From assembly GCA_903837595.1 (NCBI GenBank), contig CAILVI010000116.1, positions 1-32,125 of the forward strand: a stretch of DNA of 32,125 bases, written 5' to 3'. Made by a program: the position numbers and the translations under genes. The notes beneath the pieces are model-generated. The model ran no database searches, was not told the DNA's origin, and was given only the letters and a program-made list of their open reading frames with translations. Every line of letters starts with the position of its first letter. Position 1 is the first letter of the stretch. This DNA is from an uncultured Thiodictyon sp. GTDB lineage: Bacteria; Pseudomonadota; Gammaproteobacteria; Chromatiales; Chromatiaceae. Positions 8,034-14,567 of this stretch are shown here, piece by piece.

Positions 8034-8160
8034 TCAGGGGCGAAACCCCGTCACGCGGGAGCCGGCCCGCCTCGGTTGAGGGGGCAGCCGACCGTTGCCG
8101 GGCGGCTGCCGCGCAGCCTGCCGTTGCTCAGGCCGTTTGTCGCGGCCTGGCAGCAGGGGT

Positions 8161-8943
8161 TCAGACCTTGACCCCCAGGGTCTGTTGGATGTTCTGGACG
8201 ACCGCCGCGTCCAGCCCCGTGAGCCTGGCCAGGTCCTCCAGATAGGCCTGCTCCTGGGGCGTGTCCACCTCGATCGCCAGGAGCGATGCGGCATAGACCT
8301 GGGCGGCCACCTCTTGGTTGGGGATGGCGGCGGCGAAGGCCGAGAGATCAAGTGGTTGACTCAGTTCCTTGAAGATCCACGCCTCCGTCTCTGCGGTCAT
8401 CCCGGCCTCTTTGAGTTTGCCCAGGATGTGCGCGATCTCATCTGCGCTCACCTCGCCGTCGGCCTTGGCGGCGTTGATCATGCCTTTGATGACCAATTCC
8501 GCGGTCGTGTCCAACACCTGGTGGTCTGCCGGGGTCTGCGCCGCCGTCATGCCGACCGGCAGCGCGCCGCCGCTGAAGGCCGGGGCTGAACCACCTGGGG
8601 CGGCCTGACCGCCGCTGGTCAGGGCCTTGTAGGCGACACCCGCGAGCAGCGCGAACGCCCCACCCTTAACGGCACCGGCGACCGAACTGCTACCACCGCC
8701 CAACAGAGACCCCAGTACGGCACCCAGACCGGCTGCCTGCGTCGGGTTCTCAGAGGCGTTGCCCAAGGTGGTCTTGGCGGCCTCCAGCATCTTGTTCAGC
8801 ACGCCACTCGCCCCTCCCTGGCGGTTGGCCATGTTGCTGATATTGGCCTGTAGGTCGTTGAGGATGTTGCCGATGCGTTCTCCACCGGAGGGGGACATCG
8901 TGTTCTGTATGAAGGTGCCAACTAGCTCGCTCAGGTTTGCCAT
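8161..8943 (-). CDS. DUF533 / TerB-like envelope protein (YebE type)
   Basis: A 260-residue protein matching the DUF533 pattern. The N-terminal region has helical segments (residues 1-75). It is followed by a Gly/Ala-rich hydrophobic stretch at about 72-110 (AGLGAVLGSLLGGGSSSVAG onward), which probably inserts in or associates with the membrane. The C-terminal part from about residue 135 is a TerB-like helical domain with VIKGMINAAKADGEVSADEIAHIL, the acidic helix typical of tellurite-resistance TerB folds. E. coli YebE is an inner-membrane DUF533 protein whose exact role is unknown. There is no classical signal peptide. The gene sits 60 bases after the OmpA gene and 221 bases before the sulfatase gene. 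Confidence 0.8.
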   Translation of the reverse strand: MANLSELVGTFIQNTMSPSGGERIGNILNDLQANISNMANRQGGASGVLNKMLEAAKTTLGNASENPTQAAGLGAVLGSLLGGGSSSVAGAVKGGAFALLAGVAYKALTSGGQAAPGGSAPAFSGGALPVGMTAAQTPADHQVLDTTAELVIKGMINAAKADGEVSADEIAHILGKLKEAGMTAETEAWIFKELSQPLDLSAFAAAIPNQEVAAQVYAASLLAIEVDTPQEQAYLEDLARLTGLDAAVVQNIQQTLGVKV

Positions 8944-9003
8944 CGGTCTCGTCGCTCCACTCCGGTGGGTTGGTTGATCCGCTACGCTGCTACGCCGCTG
9001 CGG

Positions 9004-10020
9004 CTATTGCTTGGAGGTCATTCCCTCCACCGTGACCTCGACGCGGCGGTTGGGTTGGTAGCAATCGATCAAGGCCGCCCTGGACTTGGTGCCGGCGCAT
9101 TCGGCGGGGGTGACCTTCAGATTGGTCTTGCCGTAGCCTTGGGCGCTGATGCGATCGCCGGGGACACCATCGGTGACCAGTTGGCCGCGTACCGTGTTGG
9201 CGCGACGATCTGACAGGGCCATGTTGTAAGCCTCCGAGCCGATTGGGTCGGTGTGACCAGCGACCCGGATCGCGTCGTAGTTGGCCTGGCCCAGGTCACG
9301 CGAGAAGTTGTTGATGGTGGTCCGGCCGGTGGGTGAGAGATCTGACCGGTCAAAGGCGAACAGGGCGTCCGCGGACAATGTGAAGGTGCGGGTTACCTTG
9401 GCGGGGGCGCTGCGCGCACCCAGCGGGATGACTACGCCGGCGGTCACGATCCAGTCGCCCAGGCCGCTGGAGTTGTTGAAATTGCCCCGGTTGTTGTCGT
9501 AGCGGTAGCGCCCGTCCAGGCGGAAGGAAACATAGTCACCGAGCGGGACCATGAAGCCGGCGCCGGCCTCGGCCATGAAGTTCCAGCTGGTGCGCGATTG
9601 GCACCCCAGCGCGGCGTTGACGGCGTTGCGGTTACAACTGAAGCCGTCCTGGATGGCGCCGATGCCGGCCAAGAGGAATGGCTGAAACTTGCCGCGGCTG
9701 AAGAAAAAGAGCCCATCCACCGCCACGTCGGTCGCCTTGTAGTTGCCGCCGATGTTCGACTTGCTGACGAAGTTTGTCTGGGTTGCCCGCAATTCCAGGT
9801 TGAAGCGTTCGTTCAGCGGTTTGCCGACGGCCAGACCGTACCCCCAGTTATCGTTCGTCCCGCGGTTGCGGTCGGCCCAGCTATAGGTGGCGAAGGGCGC
9901 GATATACCAGCGGTCGTCAAAATGCGGTATCGGGCCGGTTGGATCGGGGGTTTGGGCTACCGCGGTCAACGGGGCAGTGAGTACAAGCGCGGCTAGTGCA
10001 TTGATCGAGAAAGTCTTCAT
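9004..10020 (-). CDS. OmpA family outer-membrane protein
   Basis: A 338-residue protein with a signal peptide (residues 1-22, ending TAVAQ). Residues about 30-200 form an OmpA-like eight-strand barrel with alternating strands (WYIAPFATYSWADRN, NFMAEAGAGFMVPLGDYVSF). The C-terminal OmpA domain spans about 210-330. It shows ALFAFDRSDLSPTGR, VAGHTDPIGSEAYNMALSDRRA and NRRVEVTVEG. The Asp and Arg in the NxxLSxxRA motif are the residues that bind diaminopimelate of peptidoglycan in the family. Two cysteines near residues 305 and 317 match the disulfide position of enterobacterial OmpA. Role: structural link between the outer membrane and the cell wall. It is divergent from the AraC-family gene. 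Confidence 0.95.
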   Translation of the reverse strand: MKTFSINALAALVLTAPLTAVAQTPDPTGPIPHFDDRWYIAPFATYSWADRNRGTNDNWGYGLAVGKPLNERFNLELRATQTNFVSKSNIGGNYKATDVAVDGLFFFSRGKFQPFLLAGIGAIQDGFSCNRNAVNAALGCQSRTSWNFMAEAGAGFMVPLGDYVSFRLDGRYRYDNNRGNFNNSSGLGDWIVTAGVVIPLGARSAPAKVTRTFTLSADALFAFDRSDLSPTGRTTINNFSRDLGQANYDAIRVAGHTDPIGSEAYNMALSDRRANTVRGQLVTDGVPGDRISAQGYGKTNLKVTPAECAGTKSRAALIDCYQPNRRVEVTVEGMTSKQ

Positions 10021-10340
10021 GGATTCTTACCCGCAACACTGTGATGGAGGAAATTCGATTATAGGCAGACAGATTCGTTTGGCCAATGGTTGTGCCGACG
10101 ATTATTGGACGGTTGGGATTGGCCGACGTGGTCCCCTTCGCGGCAACGGCCATGGCGCCCGCACCACTCCGCAAGATGAAAGTGGCGGGCGCCTTGGCCG
10201 TTCCCCCACCCCGCCCTCCCCCAATAGGGGAGGGAGACCTGGAGCGCGCTCCCGGCGCGACTTTCACGGTAAGGCCGGACCGATGGGTGAGCAGTGCCGC
10301 GGCGAGAGCTGTTAGAATCCGCCGGTAGAAATTAGGGCAA
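10021..10340. other. Intergenic region between divergent ompA-like and AraC genes
   Basis: This 320-base stretch has no convincing gene; short open frames here have no ribosome site or protein-like composition. It must hold the outward promoters for the OmpA-family gene and the AraC-type gene, but I could not place convincing -35/-10 pairs. It contains a GC-rich palindrome at 10214-10234 and, at its right end, the start of the dispersed repeat that continues to about 10376. Confidence 0.6.
10214..10234. repeat. Palindromic GC-rich hairpin
   Basis: CCCTCCCC and GGGGAGGG form a perfect 8-base stem around the loop CAATA. It lies between divergent genes and has no T-tract, so it is unlikely to be a terminator for either. 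It looks like one of the dispersed intergenic palindromes common in high-GC proteobacteria. Confidence 0.6.
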
Positions 10341-11405
10341 ATGCCGCCCGGGGTCTATGCACTTTCCGCAACTGGGGGGGAACCGTTGGCGACGTCGAGA
10401 CAGACAACCGTGGGCGGCCCGGTGGCCCGTGCAGCGACCGCCTTCGTCACCGTGCAGGATATCGACGACCCCTGCGTCTGGGAGAGTGCGTCGCCTCCCT
10501 GGGAAATTCTCGCCTCCCCCCTCACCGGCGGCCCCTTCCGTAACCGCAAGCAGGCCCTGGTTACCCCCAACTGGCTGCTTTACCGGGAGTCCTTCCTCGG
10601 TGCCTTGCGCGTCCAGGGCATGACTCCGGCCGGGATGCTGGGCTTTGCGGTGCCGATCCGCCTGGGCGGGCTGTCTCACTATTGGGGGGCGGCATTCCCC
10701 GAGCAGGGGCTTCCCGCGTCCTTGCCCGGTGCGCTGGATGCCCGGATGGATGCCGGCCAGGAGCATGTGGTCGCCCTGCTGCGCCTGGACTGGCTGCGCG
10801 CCCAGGTCGATCCTTTGACGGCGCTGGCCATCGAGCAGTGTGCGGGCGTTCGGGTGCTCCCGGCCGCTCCTCGGGGTTGGCGCGTCCTCGGGACCTGGCT
10901 GCGGCGTCTGTTGAATCGCCTCCACGCCGATCCGCGGGTTCTGGGCTATCCGCACGCCGTGGCCACCCTGGAATCCGATCTGCTGGGGGGGCTGCTGCGC
11001 ACCCTGTGCCTGGCCGCACCCAGGCCGTCGTTGGTGGCGGCGACGCGGCGCCAGCGCGGCTTCGATCTGGCCATCGACTATGTGCGTGCCGCTGACCTGG
11101 GCGGCTTGAGTGTCGCCGCCTTGTGCGCCGAGGTCGAGGTCAGTCAGCGCACCCTGGAGTATGCCTTCCAGGAGCGGCTCGGGACCTCACCCATGGAGTT
11201 CATCCGCCGGTTGCGCCTGCATGCCGCGCGTCGTGCCCTGCTGGCGGCGCCGCGCGGGGGCGTCACCGTGGCGCAGATCGCCATGACCTTCGGCTTCTAC
11301 CAGCTTGGTCGTTTCTCCGCCGACTACCGGTCGCTATTCGGTGAGTTGCCGTCCGCCACCCTGACCCGGCTTGGTGTCTATACCGGGGCGAACCTGCTGG
11401 GTTGA
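10341..11405 (+). CDS. AraC family transcriptional regulator
   Basis: As an open frame it is 354 residues. The C-terminal 100 residues (about 240-340) form the double helix-turn-helix of AraC regulators, with LSVAALCAEVEVSQRTLEYAF for the first and VTVAQIAMTFGFYQLGRFSAD for the second; the GFYQLGRFSADYR motif is typical. The N-terminal 230 residues resemble the ligand/dimer domain of EutR/OruR-like members only loosely. The ATG at 10341 has no ribosome site and lies inside a dispersed repeat shared with 7986-8046. The true start is therefore likely downstream, for example the GTG at 10410 or another in-frame codon. Genes that follow on the same strand (FGE-like, amine oxidase) are possible targets, but a 139-base gap with a promoter-like sequence separates them. 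Confidence 0.85.
   Translation: MPPGVYALSATGGEPLATSRQTTVGGPVARAATAFVTVQDIDDPCVWESASPPWEILASPLTGGPFRNRKQALVTPNWLLYRESFLGALRVQGMTPAGMLGFAVPIRLGGLSHYWGAAFPEQGLPASLPGALDARMDAGQEHVVALLRLDWLRAQVDPLTALAIEQCAGVRVLPAAPRGWRVLGTWLRRLLNRLHADPRVLGYPHAVATLESDLLGGLLRTLCLAAPRPSLVAATRRQRGFDLAIDYVRAADLGGLSVAALCAEVEVSQRTLEYAFQERLGTSPMEFIRRLRLHAARRALLAAPRGGVTVAQIAMTFGFYQLGRFSADYRSLFGELPSATLTRLGVYTGANLLG
10345..10371 (+). repeat. Short dispersed repeat, copy 2
   Basis: Identical 27-base core to 8007-8033, in the same orientation, with similarity extending about 20 bases on the left and 5-10 on the right. It overlaps the first codons of the AraC-type open frame and so argues that those codons are not part of the native protein. 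Confidence 0.7.
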
Positions 11406-11474
11406 GCGCCGAGTCAGCCGCCAGTCAGACAGACGCAGGCACACGGCGCTCCCCGTGCCCCGGCACTCCATCCC

Positions 11475-11506
11475 TTGGCTCGGCCCTGCCCGCGGGGCGG
11501 TACAAT
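11475..11506 (+). promoter_or_regulatory. Possible sigma70-type promoter for the FGE-like gene
   Basis: TTGGCT at 11475-11480 and TACAAT at 11501-11506 resemble -35 and -10 boxes. The spacing is 20 bases, longer than the ideal 17. The -10 stands out in an otherwise GC-rich stretch and lies 38 bases before the ATG at 11545. It would serve the FGE-like gene and perhaps the oxidase pair after it. Confidence 0.3.
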
Positions 11507-11544
11507 CCCCGCCTGCACCCCCCAGGCGAAGAGGACACACCGGC

Positions 11545-12507
11545 ATGACGGTCAGGCAGATCAGCGACACCGAGCCACCAAACATTCATGGCTGGCCCGC
11601 CCATCAGGTCCAGGCACTGCAACAGGCCGCCGCCGCGGCCCTGGGTCGGCCCCCGGTCTTCCGCGACCCTGAATTCAGCGTGAGCGGAGTCGAAAAGGTC
11701 CAGACGGGGCAACGCCGTCGCAAACGTTGGTTGCGGCCCGACCAGATTGAGCCGATTTACGAGGGGCGCGAGGTCACCCTGACCGTCGTCCCGCCGGAGC
11801 TCACCATCATCCCCGCCGGCCGCTTCATCATGGGCTCCCCGGAGGATGAGGTGGAGCGTGCGGGCGATGAGGGTCCGCAGCACGAGGTTACGCTCTCCCG
11901 GCCCTTCGCCATCGGGCGCTATGCCGTCACCTTCGACGACTACGACGCCTTCTGTTGCGCTACCGGCCGGGACCCGACGGGCGATGCCGGCTGGGGTCGC
12001 GGTCGCCGTCCGGTCATTCAGGTGACCTGGGACGACGCGCTGGCCTACTGCCAGTGGCTGTCCCAACACACCGGCCGGTCCTATCGATTACCGACTGAAG
12101 TGCAGTGGGAATACGCCTGCCGGGCCGGGACCGTGACTCCCTTCCACTGTGGCGAGACACTCTGCCCCGACCAGGCCAACTACAATGGCAACTATCCCTG
12201 CGGCGCGGGCGCCAAGGGTCCGTATCGGGAGCAGACGGTCCCCGTCGGAAGCCTCCCGGCCAACCCCTGGGGCCTCTATGAGATGCATGGCAACGTCCAG
12301 GAGTGGTGCCAGGATTGGTATGGGGACTATGCGGCCGGTCCACTGACCGACCCGGGCGGTCCTGCCGCCGGAAAAGAGCGGGTGCTGCGCGGGGGCAGTT
12401 GGTTCGATGAGGGACGGCATCAGCGTAGCGCGTTGCGCAATCACGACGTGCCCGGTTACCGCAACCGCAACGTCGGCTTCCGGGTCGCGTTGGAGTTTGA
12501 ATTGTAG
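11545..12507 (+). CDS. Formylglycine-generating-enzyme-like (SUMF1 domain) protein without catalytic cysteines
   Basis: I chose the ATG at 11545 because GAAGAGGA lies about 9 bases upstream; longer forms have no ribosome site and odd composition. The protein is then 320 residues. Residues about 85-318 form an FGE-sulfatase (C-type-lectin-like) domain, with IPAGRFIMGSPEDEVERAGD, YRLPTEVQWEYACRAG, NPWGLYEMHGNVQEW and RVLRGGSWFDEG in order. In true FGEs, two cysteines follow the GGS[YW] motif and bind copper. Here the matching positions are Asp288 and Gln293, so sulfatase-activating chemistry is unlikely. No signal peptide is visible, and residues 1-80 match nothing I know. Its closing RSALRNHDVPGYRNRNVGFRV stretch resembles the Asn/Arg-rich ligand face that is variable in diversity-generating retroelement targets. 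No reverse transcriptase is present nearby. Confidence 0.85.
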   Translation: MTVRQISDTEPPNIHGWPAHQVQALQQAAAAALGRPPVFRDPEFSVSGVEKVQTGQRRRKRWLRPDQIEPIYEGREVTLTVVPPELTIIPAGRFIMGSPEDEVERAGDEGPQHEVTLSRPFAIGRYAVTFDDYDAFCCATGRDPTGDAGWGRGRRPVIQVTWDDALAYCQWLSQHTGRSYRLPTEVQWEYACRAGTVTPFHCGETLCPDQANYNGNYPCGAGAKGPYREQTVPVGSLPANPWGLYEMHGNVQEWCQDWYGDYAAGPLTDPGGPAAGKERVLRGGSWFDEGRHQRSALRNHDVPGYRNRNVGFRVALEFEL

Positions 12508-12574
12508 GAGCGGCCCCCGGCCGCGACGAGGCTGCGCAGTCCCCGGCCATCTGGTCGCGGCCGGGCCGCTCCTG
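12505..12574. repeat. REP-like inverted repeat
   Basis: TAGGAGCGGCCCCCGGCCGC near 12505 pairs with GCGGCCGGGCCGCTCCTG ending at about 12574; the arms are over 20 bases and nearly perfect, with about 25 bases between them. The GTAGGAGCGGC...GCCGCGAC layout is a well-known REP form in gammaproteobacteria. The TAG that ends the FGE-like gene is the first part of the element. It could fold in mRNA and limit readthrough into the oxidase gene, but no T-tract follows. Confidence 0.8.
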
Positions 12575-12608
12575 CCTGTGATTTTACCTGCTGTTGTGTG
12601 AGTGAATC

Positions 12609-14177
12609 ATGAATAGCGATGAACTCGATCGTCCCGATCTCTCCCGTCGTTGCCTGCTTTTGGCAGCCGCCATACTGGCCGCCGGGGCGCGCTGGCCGGC
12701 CCTGGCGGGGGGCACCGACGAGCGCAACGACGGCGCCCTGCCGCCCGGCAGTGCGCAAGGCCGCGAGGTCCTGGTGCTGGGGGCCGGCATCGCCGGCCTG
12801 GTGACCGCGTATGAACTGCATCGCGCCGGCTGCCGGGTCCGGGTGCTGGAGGCACGCGAGCGGGTGGGCGGGCGTTGCTGGACGCTGCGCGCTGGGGATC
12901 GCTTCACCGAGATGGGCGGCGCCGAGCAGGTCTGTACCTTTGCCTCCGGCGACTATCTCAACGCTGGCGCCAATCGCATCATGACCTGGCATCGGGGCGT
13001 GCTCGCCTACGCCCGCCGGCTGGGCGTGCCCCTGGAACTCTACGAGAGCGGACCGCTCGGTCAGAACTGGCTGCTGCGCCGCACACCCGGCCACCCGCTG
13101 TCCGGCCAGCGGCTGCGCTTTCGTGAGCTCGACCGGGACGAGATCGGCTATGCGATGCAGCGCTTGGTGGAACTGCTGGGACCCGCCGGGGGCGCCGCCG
13201 ATGACCAGACCCTGGCTGCCTGGGCGCGTCGCTTTGGGACACTGGATCAGTCCGGCCGCTACCACGGTAGCCCGGCGCGGGGTTACCGGGTCCCGCCGGG
13301 CGCGGTGGACGCCCCCGGCGAACTGTCGACGCCGTTGCCGTCTGCACAGGTCTGGTCCTATGGCAAGCTCGACGCGGTGCCGGGCTGGGTCAATAGCGCG
13401 AAATTTCCCACGCCGGTCCTAACGGTGACCGGCGGCATGGACCGCCTGGCGCTGGCGCTGGCCGGGCAACTCCCGGCGGGGACCATCCAACTGGGCGCGG
13501 AGCTGGTCCGGTTGCGTCAGGACGGCGATGGGGTCAGGGTGAGTTGGCGCGATGCCCGCTCCGGTGAGCTGCATGAGGAGCGGGCCGCGCAGGCGGTCTG
13601 CACCATCCCATTCAGTCTCCTGTCGCGCATAGACACCGACTTCGACCCGATTGTGCAGGGGATCATCGCCACCCTGGGCTATGAGTCGGTCGTGAAGATC
13701 GGTCTGGGATTCCGCCGCCGTTTTTGGGAGGAGGATGAGCAGATTTTCGCCGGCTACTCCTTTATTGACGATCCCGAGTTGTTCGTCGCCTACCCGAGCG
13801 TCGGACTCGGGACCGCCACCGGCGTCCTGACCAATTATTACGGGGTGCGCGATTCACTGCGTCTGGCCGCGCTGACGCCGCCCGAGCGCCAGCGCGCCGC
13901 CCTGGCGGACCTAGCGTCGCTGCACCCCGGGGCCGCGGCCGAGTTTGACTCGGCGGTCTCGGTCGCCTGGGCGCGCATCCCCTACAGTGCTGGTTGCTTC
14001 GGCGCCTGGACCAAGAATGGCCGCGACCGCGATCTGCCGCGGATCGCCGCCGGCGACCGGCGGGTCGTCTTTGCCGGGGAGCATGTGAGCCAGATCCCGG
14101 CCTGGATGGAAGGGGCGGTGCAATCGGCCCATGCCGGGTTGAGACTCCTGCAACTGCAATGGGGGGCGCGCTCATGA
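12609..14177 (+). CDS. Tat-exported flavin monoamine oxidase family protein
   Basis: A 522-residue FAD-dependent amine oxidase. Residues 11-35 (LSRRCLLLAAAILAAGARWP) have the twin-arginine and hydrophobic core of a Tat signal, consistent with folding around FAD before export. The Rossmann dinucleotide site is LVLGAGIAGLVTAYEL (about 55-70), followed by VLEARERVGGRCWT. The C-terminal flavin motif is VVFAGEHVSQIPAWMEGAVQSA. The family oxidises primary or secondary amines or amino acids to imines; the substrate here is unknown. The next gene overlaps its stop by four bases (ATGA) and encodes a cytochrome c. By analogy with nicotine oxidoreductase NicA2 and its cytochrome CycN, the enzyme may pass electrons to the cytochrome instead of oxygen. 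Confidence 0.9.
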   Translation: MNSDELDRPDLSRRCLLLAAAILAAGARWPALAGGTDERNDGALPPGSAQGREVLVLGAGIAGLVTAYELHRAGCRVRVLEARERVGGRCWTLRAGDRFTEMGGAEQVCTFASGDYLNAGANRIMTWHRGVLAYARRLGVPLELYESGPLGQNWLLRRTPGHPLSGQRLRFRELDRDEIGYAMQRLVELLGPAGGAADDQTLAAWARRFGTLDQSGRYHGSPARGYRVPPGAVDAPGELSTPLPSAQVWSYGKLDAVPGWVNSAKFPTPVLTVTGGMDRLALALAGQLPAGTIQLGAELVRLRQDGDGVRVSWRDARSGELHEERAAQAVCTIPFSLLSRIDTDFDPIVQGIIATLGYESVVKIGLGFRRRFWEEDEQIFAGYSFIDDPELFVAYPSVGLGTATGVLTNYYGVRDSLRLAALTPPERQRAALADLASLHPGAAAEFDSAVSVAWARIPYSAGCFGAWTKNGRDRDLPRIAAGDRRVVFAGEHVSQIPAWMEGAVQSAHAGLRLLQLQWGARS

Positions 14178-14557
14178 AGGCCCGCCGCATCCTCCCGCTA
14201 CTCGCGCTCGTTTTGCTGATGCCCCGCGGCGGCGCCCGCGCGGTCGAACCCGCCGCGCTCTATGCCGAGCTGTGTGCGGGCTGCCACGGTGAGGGCACGA
14301 CCCGCTTGAGTGGCAGCCCTTATCCTGCGCTGTTCGGCAACCCCCAGGTGGCCGCCGCCGGGCCCATCTATGTGGCACTCAAGGCGTTGCAAAGGACCGG
14401 CAACATGTATCCGCTGTGCGCGCTCGCGAGTGATGAGGAGATCGCTACCCTGGCCAACTATCTCGCTGCGGCCAACGGCAGCCAGTCGCCGCCTCTGAGC
14501 CCGGCGGGGGCCGCGGCGCTGAGGCCGGCCGTCGGGGATTGTCCAGTCCCCCATTGA
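14174..14557 (+). CDS. Small class I cytochrome c, partner of the amine oxidase
   Basis: The ATG at 14174 overlaps the oxidase stop (ATGA), so translation is coupled. A longer frame from 13994 lies inside the oxidase gene and is not credible. The product is 127 residues: a signal peptide (1-23, ending GGARA), then the heme site C-A-G-C-H at 34-38, and Met at RTGNMYPL as the likely sixth heme ligand. The helix DEEIATLANYLAAA is the usual C-terminal helix of class I cytochromes. It would be a single-heme soluble periplasmic electron carrier. The neighbour and overlap indicate that it takes electrons from the amine oxidase. It converges on the kinase gene with 10 bases between them. Confidence 0.9.
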   Translation: MKARRILPLLALVLLMPRGGARAVEPAALYAELCAGCHGEGTTRLSGSPYPALFGNPQVAAAGPIYVALKALQRTGNMYPLCALASDEEIATLANYLAAANGSQSPPLSPAGAAALRPAVGDCPVPH

Positions 14558-14567
14558 GCGTCGTGGG

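Noticed and set aside
11371-11544. N-terminal extension of the FGE-like protein
   Set aside because: The Arg/Pro-rich sequence overlaps the AraC gene end and lacks a ribosome site; the ATG at 11545 has GAAGAGGA upstream.
11545-12507. Formylglycine-generating enzyme that activates the two sulfatases
   Set aside because: Both copper-binding cysteine positions are replaced, so the usual function is not supported.
13994-14173. Longer start for the cytochrome c
   Set aside because: It runs inside the oxidase gene in another frame and would place the signal peptide internally.
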